Assembly: GCA_036320915.1 (NCBI GenBank)
Contig: JAXBDG010000007.1
Location: 682,001-746,000 of the forward strand
Length of the DNA: 64,000 nucleotides
Direction of reading: 5' to 3'
Source of the DNA: Linnemannia elongata
Taxonomy: Eukaryota; Mortierellomycota; Mortierellomycetes; Mortierellales; Mortierellaceae
Every line of letters begins with the position of its first letter. Position 1 is the first letter of the stretch. This document shows, in pieces, positions 1 to 10,190 of the stretch. Under the pieces are notes generated by a model. The model did not search any database, was not told the DNA's origin, and was given only the letters and a program-made list of their open reading frames with translations. Made by a program: the position numbers and the translations under genes.

Positions 1-1789
1 TGAACCTTCATTATCACATTTGCATGCCCAAAATTAAAAACACGACAGTTCAGTTGTCTGGCCTTATGACGGAAAGAAAGAAAAAGGCCAAAGAAGGCGG
101 ATGTTAACGAAGGGAGCTTTGTTCACAACAAAGCAAAGGATGCGGATGGTGCTGGATAGCGAATAAGGGGGAGATATACCCTCCTCCCTTCCCTTCGATC
201 CTTTTCAGCGTACTATTCGTTCTGCATTGGCGTCCACCTGTAGGCTACCTCCATCCCATCATGGCGACATTGATGCTGTCTCCCGTAATGGACAAAAAAA
301 ACGAACAAACAGCCGGATCGATGCACGCGCGTGGATGCTTGTATGCCGTTCTATCTGCAGTCCAAGAATAGAATGGGGATATTTTCCAGGGAGTTAAGGG
401 AAGGAAGGTCCAATGAGAAAAAAAAAATAACAAGAAAACCCCCAGATGGCCTGCCCATCCCATCGCTTGCCAGTGTTTTTCTCTTACTCTCCTGTGCTGC
501 AGTACTCCTTTTTTGTTCTTTTGTATTCCTGCCCTATCTGCCTTTTTTTTTAACACTGTGTCTTGACCAAAACCCGCGGAAGATGTTTAATGCCCAAGGG
601 CTGGATGCAAAATGGGAAGGAGAAGGTTTAAGATCTTGGGATCCATCCCTGCCGATATCTCTTTTCATGTCATGCCGCGTGAAACAAGTCCAGGTCAGCA
701 TTCCGATGGACCCTTCTTGGGTCGAGAGCCCCGGTACAACAAGAAACCCTTGGGGGGTGAAGGCAGATCCAGATTCAGTAGCGTAAGACGAGGGAGGGAG
801 GTAGGACACAAAAGCCAAAGCAAACGATAAAAATAATAGCCGTTTGTGTTTGTGTTTGTTTGTGCTTTTGTTTTTTTGCATAACACCCAAGAAAAACGAG
901 AGCCATGGTTTGTTTGGCACATTCTGTGGGTTTCAAAAATAGACAACCAACCCCATTTCCCGCTTGCACCATGAAGGGCAACAATAGACCTCCCAATCGT
1001 GGTCGTGCCTGCCTGCTGCGCCCGAAAAGCGTCCCATTCCTGCCAGACATGACGACCATACCCTCTTCCCACTCGATCGACGACCTTTAACAGATGCCAA
1101 TGCCAATTGATCGCCCGGCGCGGCGCTTTGATGTCTGTTGACATAACCAAGAGTAAGCATTTTTTTTTCCTTTCACGCGTTTCTTGTCTTTCTTTTGAGC
1201 TGGTTTATCTAGAATGACGCATACACCCCCTGGATTGTCTTACCACGACAAACACTCGCCTTTTCTCGCTTTTTACTCCGTGTCCTTAATATTTTTGCAA
1301 TAAGATGCCCCTCGTTTTTTATCCACGAACTCAGGAGTACACTAAAATCATTGGCAACGCCGCGACTATCGTAGATCGTGCGAACCTCAAATTACCTTAT
1401 TCCATGACACACACACACACACACACACATACCAATCTATTCTCACGAACGCTGACCACATACCTCACACAAGTTCTCCTGTGCATGGGTAAGCTTTTGT
1501 AATGATGATGCCTATGAAATCCACTTAATGATGGTGCCGATGCAGCGTCCACACCCAAACAAGAAGAATTACAATAGTATCGCACCGGGGATGGATGATG
1601 TGGTCAAGAGCGAGGGCGAGGGAGGGAAGCAAAAGAAAAACGAGAACAAGGAGAGAGGAGAAAGGGGGAAGGTGAGATCGAAATTTTCGGAGTGGTCGAT
1701 ACATATGTTCGCGAATCAGAAAACCAGATGTTCGTCAAATGCCAGAAACCATTTTTACGTAGACGTGTCGCAACACGGTAGACTTTTAG

Positions 1790-1836
<47 letters not shown>

Positions 1837-2290
1837 GGTTGAGCCAGATACAACATGATAAAGGGATATAAAAAAATCAATTCTCGCTTTCTGCACTCTC
1901 GCTTGTGCTCTCTAGTTTTTATCATTACTGGAAAATGTCGCGTGCTCAAATAACATGTAGGCATTACAATGTCTTTTTGCAAACAGTATGCATAACCCAG
2001 AAGCCCCGAAACATTGTAATTAGCATGCCTGTCAAAACAACAGCACATCGCTCCTAAACACGCTTACACTGGTGAGCCCAAGAGTCGCAGTTTTGCTTTC
2101 TGTTTTTGGACGCATATACTTTTACTTATTGCTGCTGTTCTCTCTTTTTTTTTTTGGGTGGTTCTGCAAGCTTGCTGTGTTGTCCATTTGGTTGCTGTGT
2201 TGTCCATTTGGTTTATTCTTATTCCATAGGTCCTGCAGTATCATATGCTCTTCCCGTCGAGTTTGTTGTCGCTAAAAGAAAACTGTCCTA
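1..2290. other. Region without a recognisable gene
   Basis: I found no open frame here with family resemblance or credible splice structure on either strand. It holds a CA dinucleotide run at 1407-1429, a 41-base A tract at 1793-1833 and a perfect 20-bp tandem duplication at 2172-2191/2192-2211. It may contain the downstream sequences of LAMTOR5 (minus) and of a gene to the left of the window. Confidence 0.5.
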
Positions 2291-3072
2291 TCAACTCTTC
2301 CAGACGGCCAATGTATGGTTGCCTTCGCTTCTAATCAATATCGTGCTATGCGCATCAGGTCAAAAAAGAGGGGGGAAAATGGTGCGTAAATAAATAAATC
2401 CACATCCACGTGTGCTTCCCATCCTGTAAAGCACTTCCAAGAGTCTTCTAGAAGAAAAATCTACATGACAGTGAAGAACGTACTTGTTGCCATACTCGAC
2501 AGAGATGGTTGGGGTATCATCTTTGGAGACGGCGTCTCCCTTGAGCTCGGTAAGCTCCTTGGCGTGTGCAGCAATCGAAGCAATAAATCCGGCAGACGAT
2601 GCCTTTGCAATTCCTCGTGCTATCCAGAACGAAAGGTGTATAAATAAACAAAAGGAAGGCATCAGTTCTCATGCACATGCGAACAGAATCCGGGAGATTA
2701 AACGGACACGCGCCACTGATATGTGCAATGGGTGCAGAAGGCAACGGTCGAGGGGGTGTTAAATTACCTCCAAGGCAGAGTCCGTGTTCGTCGGCAATGA
2801 GTACGCCCAGAACCCCTTCAGAGTCAGTCCTAGAATAAGAATATGTAAAATGCAGATGTCCTCCAGGGTCAGTCAAGATTGATCAATAGTAGGTTGTTAT
2901 ATGCGGCCTGAGTACAATCTTCTCTCCTTGTCGTCTCCTCTCTCCCTTTTGCCGTCTCGTTCCCAAAAACACTGTCCGTGGCAGGAGTGAGCACACCCCT
3001 GCATCATGATGAGTGAATTCCTTTGAGGCTCTCTTACAGCTTGTTGAGGATGTTGTTAATGCCGGTCTCCAT
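2291..3072 (-). CDS. LAMTOR5: LAMTOR5 (HBXIP)-like Ragulator subunit
   Basis: Four coding exons on the minus strand join in phase: 3072-3038, 2829-2768, 2619-2484 and 2330-2291. The product is 90 residues; human LAMTOR5 is 91. The alignment to the family is collinear: METGINN start, GVLGVLIADEHGLCLG strand-turn, RGIAK, AGFIASIAAHAKEL helix, then a short last exon giving GNHTLAVWKS, which matches the family's final beta strand (GITVAVHK). LAMTOR5 is a roadblock-fold subunit of the Ragulator complex, which holds Rag GTPases on the lysosome or vacuole for TORC1 amino-acid signalling. Introns have GT-AG ends. The start lies 335 bp from the divergent WD40 gene. Reading through the second or third intron would give misleading longer frames. 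The weakest call is the 40-nt last exon, which rests on homology and phase. Confidence 0.85.
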
Positions 3073-3407
3073 AGTTTATATTTTTGCTTCTATCTTGGAA
3101 GTTGATGTTCCCGTCGTGGTCGTTGTTGTTGTTGATGATGATTAAGAAGTGGTCAAGGCGTGGATGGGGTACAAGAAACAACAGGCTGTCGGATTCGAGG
3201 GCGGTCCTTTTTTTTTTTTTTTTTTCTTGCACTCACCCCAAAACCAGTCACCAGGCTCGCTTACATTTTAAACTTTCTCCCATGTCGTGAATCGAGATCA
3301 CTTTGTTCAGTTGCCACCAACCTTGTGGATCTCATTGCCACGCTGACCGACCGAGCTAAAGAAGACAAGGAAGAAAAACAAGAACCGTGACGGACAGTAA
3401 CAGGCAC
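3073..3407. promoter_or_regulatory. Divergent promoter between LAMTOR5 and the WRAP53-like gene
   Basis: The two start codons (3072 minus, 3408 plus) are 335 bp apart and point away from each other, so this interval should hold both promoters and 5' UTRs. It carries a T tract at about 3209-3225. No clear TATA box was seen. Confidence 0.5.
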
Positions 3408-5797
3408 ATGGATATCGACAGCACACAGTCGTACGTCATGGACCAGAGAACGGACGTGGCCTCCACAGACACTCCTTTTAACGGCCAATACACGTCCTAT
3501 GAGACCCCCAACCAGCACCAAGACCTTCAAGAACAGGCAGAGCAGGAAGCACATCCAACAGCAGAAACTGCAACTCATGATGCCTGGCAATCTCAGACAT
3601 TCCAAGTGTACGAGTGCTGCTTTTACAATGGACCCGACAACAATGGCGGCATCGTCAAGACCTTCTCCACGGAGAAGCGCTTCAACACGACCGTAGGCGA
3701 GAGTCGGGCCCAGATGGGGATTCAAGACGATTACCTCAAGATGACCAATGGAAGCGAAAACAACTTTTTCAAGGCACTCAAATGGTAAAAAGGCTGCCTC
3801 CTGCTTCTTCTGTCGATATATGCAGGAGTACAAGCATTGAAAAATAACATTGCTCATAGACTCACCCACTCATGTTCCTTTCATCTTTGTTGCGCATTTG
3901 CATGGCGCTGCATAGGTCTCCGGATGGGTCGTGCCTCTTATCGACGTCCAACGACAACTGTATGCGGATATTTGCTCTGTAAGTGTCTGTTTCCACGCAT
4001 GCCGTTCAACAAACGCCATGTTGTTTGCATGCTGAAATCGCGGACTAAATATTTGCACCCTTTTCTGATCCGCAAGCATAGACCAGACTTGACAGCCGAG
4101 CCCAAAGGTACCCGGCGCCTTGGATCACAGGATTATTCAGGACAGAAATATCGCAAAACTTAATACTCATTCATATCCAATATTCCATGACGTTTCTTAG
4201 ACTCCCAACTGAACCTAGGAGTGCTGATTAGGGAAGGCGAGGTCATCTACGACATGTGCTGGTATCCTGGCATGAACAGCGCCGACTCTGCGACCTGCTG
4301 CATCCTTTCATCCAGTCGTGATCACCCAGTTCATCTCTGGGATGCCTTCACAGGAGAGGTAACTTGATGTTTCAAGTCATGCTACCCTGAACTGGGCGCC
4401 TTGAGCAATACCAGCAAACTTACATATACCTTTTCTATTTGCTGATTAGCTAAGGTGCTCATATACTCTGGTGGACCACTGTGAAGTAAACTTTGCACCC
4501 AATGCCCTCTGCTTCAACCTGGATGGCTCAAAGTACGCATTACGCGCCATGATATCTGTTTGAACATGATCGCTTGCACCGGGACACGCAATTTTGGCAC
4601 TAATCTTCATTTATGATTTTCATGTCTGTGCGTTGTGCGTGTAGGATTTATTGTGGGTCTAACAACATGATCCAAATATTCGACACCACTCGACCAGGAA
4701 AGGACTGTCAAAAGAAACCAACAGTGCCCACACGCAAGAGTAAAAAAGGACAGAAGGGCGTCATCTCCTGTCTAGCGTTCAACCCCGACCATTCCGACCT
4801 CTACGCCGCAGGATCGTTTCTGAAATCGATCGGGCTTTACGATTCGAGGGCTGAAGAACTACTGTTGCTCTTGAGGGACAAGAATCAGCGTGCCAATGGT
4901 CGACGTGGGAAACTTTCGCCTGTAGTCGCCGCGAATGACGATGGTGCTGGTCCTGCAAAGAATGAATGCAGCCCGACTTTATCATCGCCAATGGGTGGGT
5001 TAACACAGGTCCAGTTTTCCCCGGATGGGCTGTACTTGTATTCGGCTTCGAGACAGGATCCTTTTATTCGCTGTTGGGATATCAGAAATACGGCCAACGT
5101 GCTGTTCAGGCTGGAGCGACCGGGAGAATTGACCAACCAGCGGCTTGAATTTGATGTTTCGAGCGATGGAAGGTGGCTTTCGACTGGTGATATGAACGGC
5201 GACATCTCTGTATTTGACCTGAGCAACCCGACTGATCCTGATTCAGAAAGACTAGTCACACGGATACACGGGCACAATGGTAAGCAACTACCTGCAAATG
5301 CCCCAATTAACTGCCGTCGGAAGTGGTGGAGATTATATATATGTATTGACCAGACGCCTATCGGTATTCTAGATGTTATCTCATCGGCAGCGTTCCATCC
5401 TACGGGATCAATTTTAGCAACCAGCTCAGGTCAACGAAAGTATGAACTTTTCAGCTCCAGCAGCGCCAACTCGGACTCGAACTCTGATTCAGATTCGGAC
5501 GACGAAAGTCCAGGTATCAACGGTCAGTCAATAACATCAGTTCAGGACAAGGACTTTGAGCCAGCCGTGATTGACAACTCGATCAGTCTGTGGACTCTGC
5601 CTGGAGAGTATGTTTGGTACGTCAATGGCCAACGGTGGACGGGCCAGTCTGCTCAGGAAGGCACTAATATGAATGAAGAGAGTGAGGTAGCGGTAGATTC
5701 GACCATGGCACTGGATGAGCGGATAAAATCTTCTTCGACGCCATCGGGAGATGTGGTCATGGAAACCACAACAACAGCAACAGAAGCAACTAGCTGA
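3408..5797 (+). CDS. WRAP53: WRAP53/TCAB1-like WD40 protein (telomerase/Cajal-body factor family)
   Basis: Seven exons join in phase: 3408-3784, 3916-3978, 4082-4107, 4201-4358, 4450-4532, 4645-5279 and 5373-5797, giving 588 residues. The start is the first ATG of the open frame (an upstream in-frame GTG is not a eukaryotic start). Family hallmarks in order are KWSPDGS, IYDMCWYP, SSSRDHPVHLWDAFTGE, IYCGSNN..IFDTTRPGKDC, GVISCLAFNPDHSDLYAAGS, DPFIRCWDIRN, NQRLEFDVSSDGRWLSTGDMNGDISVFDL and AAFHPTGSILATSSGQR. These match WRAP53 closely across the beta-propeller. In animals this protein binds the CAB box of telomerase RNA and scaRNAs; yeast Swt21 is a distant relative. Exon 3 is only 26 nt and restores the blade around FALPDL. 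The N-terminal 90 residues and the Ser/Asp-rich loop near residue 470 are low-complexity. Confidence 0.88.
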
Positions 5798-6770
5798 GAA
5801 TAAAAATTAGCGTGCATTCCTTGATGGCCCTTAGAGCGGTATTCTTTTGTGTATGTATAAACCCTCACATCACTGAACCCTTCCCGTGAGATAGAATGAT
5901 ACACTCACCCTCTTAACAGCCCGCGCCTGTGTTCTTTCTCTAAATGACCGAATCATTAACGTGTCTGCTGTGGGCGTAATGCATGGCGGAAGAACTGACG
6001 TGCAACAAGGTAGGGGCGGAGAGCGAGGAGGGGAAGGAATAACAAAAGGAAGGGAAAATGCTTCGACAAAGGTATGAAATCTTTCGAAAAAGGAAATCAC
6101 TTGTCCAACTCTCCATTTGTCAGGGTGATGTCATAAACATCAAAACTCTAAATGAGATTCGCTTGGACAGATTCTTTTCATGGCGAGAACTGTACTGTCC
6201 GGCTGATCCGCAGGATCTTCGTCGTTGTCGTTCTTTTAGACGTGCGTAATATATGTGGAGGATAATCACACTAAGCTATTTTATGATGCGCATACCTACC
6301 CGCTAGTATGGAAAAATAGGAATGGTTTACTATGTGATGCACTGGCAAGCAACCTACTGGGAATGATGATTCGATGAAGTAAAGTCAAAGAACGAAAAGG
6401 TTTTTTTACAGAAAACAAAAAGAAAAATGTAAAAAAAAAAAATAAACGACAAATCATGATGACACCACCGCTACTAGAAAACGAGGGCGAATGAGAGACA
6501 ATGAGGTCGGGCGTAAGGGAGGGGGTCCAGGCCAAGAATAGGTGGTTCCGTCTCCTTTTGATGTGTGTACTCCACACGAATAGCGCACGATGCAGGTACA
6601 GGGGCCAAGGTACTCACACTTCACACTCAAATAAGAAAAGAATGATGGCACGATCAAATCGTAAGGGCAGGGGGTCCACCTGTAATTATATTGGGTGGGA
6701 TGGAATTGCATCAGCGCCAAGTCATTCTTTAATGCCTCAAGCTCAAGCACCCCTCCCCCTTTCTGATAGG
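5798..6770. other. Intergenic stretch after the WD40 gene
   Basis: This holds the 3' UTR of the WD40 gene and the upstream region of the small membrane-protein gene. No open frame looked like a real gene on either strand. Confidence 0.5.
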
Positions 6771-6778
6771 TATAAAAG
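6771..6778 (+). promoter_or_regulatory. TATA box of the small membrane-protein gene
   Basis: A canonical TATAAAAG lies 155 nt upstream of the ATG at 6926. The pyrimidine-rich stretch that follows, ending in CAACAACAAC, looks like a short 5' leader. This suggests a strong or inducible promoter. Confidence 0.6.
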
Positions 6779-6925
6779 GCGAGCTTTGGTACTTTTTTTT
6801 TTCTCATCATCATCCTTTCTTCACTCACTCTTAACAACAACAACTACTTCTTCAAGTCAATCCCAGTCCAGGACACACCACTCCACTCTCACCTTTTCTA
6901 CCCTAACAGAATCTTTTAATCCAAC

Positions 6926-7270
6926 ATGTGCGGAACTATTGAATGCGTTGCCTGGGTAAGCAAACATCCACCCAACGTTCATCTCTCCCTTCTCTCCTCT
7001 AACTCTCTTCCTTGACATTTCTTTCTAACCAACGTTCTTTCCTTTCTTCCTATACAACAATATAACAAATAGGACGGTCTCGTTATTGTCGGTCTGATCC
7101 TCCTTATCCTCTGGATCCTGGGTATGGCCAACGTGGTCCACTACGGAAACACCTCCGGCTTGAAGCACATCTTCATCGTCCTCGCCATTGTCTTCATCAT
7201 CGCGTGGATCTTTACTCGCTGTTGCTGCGGTCGTCGTCGTGGTGCCCGTCGCGGCGGCGCCGTCGTCTAA
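6926..7270 (+). CDS. Small two-helix membrane protein resembling bacterial DUF5670/lmo0937 family
   Basis: Two exons (6926-6955 and 7073-7270) join in phase 0 to give 75 residues. After a 10-residue start (MCGTIECVAW) come a hydrophobic helix (about residues 13-26), a short polar hinge (NVVHYGNTSGLKH), a second helix (about 42-57), and a Cys/Arg-rich tail with CCCGRRRGARRGG. The helix-hinge-helix-basic-tail layout, with LxLLWxLG in helix 1 and a Gly then His ahead of helix 2, resembles the bacterial lmo0937 family (DUF5670). That resemblance is from memory and was not searched. Function is unknown; a membrane-stress role would be a guess. The intron is 117 nt with GTAAGC...TAG ends. The compact gene and strong TATA box suggest high expression. 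Confidence 0.75.
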
Positions 7271-7723
7271 GAGTTCCAAACAAAATGGACGATAGCACAT
7301 ACACGGGATTTCAAAACATTCCTTTTCCTGTACAGTCCCCCCTCCCCCTTTCCTCCCTCCCAGCCCCTTATAGTTTTTGTAGCTTGTAATATTTAAGTTT
7401 TTTTCCCTTTGTCCTCCTAATCATTTGCTACACTCATGCTAATTAAAGAAGTGCCTGTTGGCCTATCCAGCTTTCATTCATACATACATATACAAAGTTC
7501 GTGCTGTTTGGGTAAATGGTGAACAAGTAATATTATTATTATTAAGGAATGTGATAAATGGAGAGTGTGTATGTTACAGGGCAAGAAACAAGAACAAGCA
7601 AAATGAAAGAGAATGTGGAACGAACGCAAATAAAAAAGATGGATGAAAAGAAAAGAAACGAAAGAACAGAAAAATTAATATGAACAAACGTGAGACGAAA
7701 AAAAAAAAGGAGGGGAAACGGCC
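7271..7723. other. Convergent 3' region
   Basis: This lies between the stop codons of the small membrane-protein gene (plus) and the hydrolase (minus). It is AT-rich with scattered ATTAAAG/AATAAA-like signals and no gene. Confidence 0.5.
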
Positions 7724-8953
7724 TCAACACTCCTCTGCCGCCTTCAAGACCTTGAAGAACCAATCAGGTCTTAACAAGAACTGGGCATGATCCATCCCCT
7801 CCATAATATGCAACTCCTCCTTCTCCTCCTTGAGTCCCACATGGTTCCGGATATAATCTGCAATCATGTCCATGTCCAGCAGGTTATCGTTCCTCGACAA
7901 GAACACACGCGTCTTCTTGGGTAACACGGGTGTCAATCGCCCCTCGTGGAGGAGTGACTTCTCAGTGCGCTTCTTCCAGGCCTTGGGGAAGAAGATACAC
8001 TGGTTCCAGTGGAAGCGACGCATAATGTACCAGGAGGTTCCGATCTCACGAGCAGCAAAGAGGTCCATGATCAACTCGGCAGCAGTCGCAGGGATCCTGT
8101 AGGCGAAATTGCGGGCGATCGAATGATGGGTTAGGAAGCAAATTGGGTCGGCGAGGATCAGTCCCGCAACGATCGATTTCGAAGATGAGGCAGGACTGGC
8201 ACGACAAACGGCCGCGCAAAGCATGGTTCCAAGAGAGTGTCCGAAAAAGGTCGCCTTGGAGTACTCATGCCTCTTGAGGATTCTTTCGATCGCATAGTAG
8301 GTCTCGTCGGGAGTCATGCAGTCGCCTTTGATGAGTTTGTTGGAGACATAGGGGACTTCGACCATGATAATGGGGCGCGAGATGGTGCTGAGAGCAATCA
8401 CCCAGTGGATATATTGGACCAGTCCGACTCCGATCCCGTGAAGGAAGACCAGGGGCACCTTGTTGTCGGGGTTGACGGGGGCGCGGCACCAGTAGTTGAG
8501 ATCCGTTGATGGGTCCACCTGGATCCTGTTGCTGTTCTTCTTTGTTGTGTTGGAGGTGTCGACTGTTCCTTCATAACGCGTGAATCCGAGCAACATGAAC
8601 ACAAGTCCCGCAAACGTGTTAGCGAGCCACAACAACTAATTGAAAAGAAAAAAAAAAGTTGCGGTTGTTAGATCCAGGAACAAAGGTGGAATTATAAATG
8701 GTGCAATCTGAATTCAAAAGAACTTACAGAGTAGTAGACGAGAGGGCGGTGGGAGGCAATGACGGGATCAAAAGCAAGGCGGATGCATTCGACATTGGGG
8801 TTGAAGCCGTTGGCAAACTTGATATCCTTTGTCGCCTCGATGTAGTCGACCATTTGGTTGAGTTCCATCATGTCCGAGGGGGACCCGAAAACCTCCTCGA
8901 TCGTTGACGCCCAAAAAGCCCATGCTAACCTAAAAGGCCATTCAGAGGCACAC

Positions 8954-8998
<45 letters not shown>

Positions 8999-9268
8999 AT
9001 TGTTTGTTAGAACTGTTGGAATTCGACCTGGGCTCCTCTGTCCCCTTGTACACTTTTGATCTCCAGTGCAGATGGGAGAGACAGAGGGACCTTGTTCATT
9101 GCTGCCGTCCCTCCCTACCCCATTCTTCTCCCTCACATCTTATTCGTCTCCTAAAATTGTCTCCTAATAACGTGTTTACATGCTCTCTCTCTACCTTCTC
9201 TCCCTTCTCTAAACTCCTTTCCCCACTCCATCTATTACTGAAAATAAGTCAGGCCATGAAAACCCAAC

Positions 9269-9305
<37 letters not shown>

Positions 9306-10190
9306 GACTTCATTTGAACTCATCGTCACTTACCATTGCATCATATTCGACCGAGCGATATCCTCACATCTAGCGGGCCGGTCAGTTCTTCCAGTATCAA
9401 ACCAAGTCTCGACCCACTTGCGGGCACCCGCACCCCTCTCAATAGTCTCCATGCACCTCTCAAACAACTCTCGTCGCTCTTCGGGTGATTTGGGTCCCTT
9501 GACGACTCGATCGATCTCCTGTGCTCTGGCAAGGCGTTTCCAAAAGTGGATGTAGAACAAGACCTCCGCAGCCATCCAGAGATGGAGCAACGAGACCACC
9601 CAGGCCAGCGTCCGGTGTGTGGCAATGAAGGCGAGAACAGGAGCCAGGTACGGTTGGAGGGCAATGAGATGGTCGTATCCGGGCAGTTGAGTAGGATCAC
9701 GGAGTCCCAGTCCTTCAAGAAACGTAGCGAGGGAGAGGGTCATGCGCATGGTCAACGAGAGAGCGAAGGGGTCGAAAGTATCATTGGCTGCTTCTCTCCC
9801 TCCACCTCCCATGATGGTCGCAGCTGCAGAGGCAATCATCCGGTCTGGGCTCAACATGGAATCAAAAGATGAGATGGAAGAAGCAGGTGTGGCGGTGGTG
9901 AATGTTGCTGGGGTTGGGTAGAGGTATGAGGCTGCTCCTTCCCTTCCCCCTACTCCTGCTCCTGCTGCAGCTGCTGCTGCTAGTGCGGCGGAAGCAGTGG
10001 TTGTGGTTTGGGTTGCATTGGACTGAAGGAGGTGGAGGACGAGGGGAATGTGGTGGAGGAGGGTATCGAGGGGCGTTTCCTTGTAGGTGAAAGTGTAGAG
10101 CAAGTAGGAGGATGCCAAGGGCACGACGGCGGCACAGACAAGTCCAAGGGACCGGACGGCACTCCTCGTGACGAGGTGATCAACGATCAT
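7724..10190 (-). CDS. Membrane-anchored alpha/beta hydrolase (serine hydrolase fold)
   Basis: Three exons on the minus strand (10190-9334, 8929-8728, 8635-7724) join in phase to give 656 residues. The C-terminal half is an alpha/beta-hydrolase: oxyanion-loop VFLHGIG, nucleophile elbow FFGHSLGTM (GxSxG serine), an acidic residue in RNDNLLD, and a late histidine in EGMDHAQF, the usual Ser-Asp-His order. The N-terminal half has several hydrophobic segments (about residues 14-32, 170-215 and around the exon 2/3 junction near 350-375), so the protein is probably an integral membrane hydrolase. The substrate is unknown; lipid ester hydrolysis is plausible but inferred. An Ala/Gly/Thr-rich stretch lies near residues 60-90. 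Intron 1 (404 nt) contains a 31-base T tract and a 37-base A tract. Confidence 0.8.

Noticed and set aside
2517..2876. 119-codon minus-strand open frame at the LAMTOR5 locus
   Set aside because: It shifts out of the LAMTOR5 frame downstream and begins in intron sequence. The spliced four-exon model matches the family along its full length.
4613..5797. Stand-alone 394-codon gene
   Set aside because: It starts inside an intron and runs through the intron at 5280-5372. It is the last two exons of the WD40 gene.
7724..8635. Stand-alone 303-residue hydrolase
   Set aside because: It begins exactly at a splice acceptor without an ATG. Two upstream exons join in phase and supply an N-terminal membrane region.
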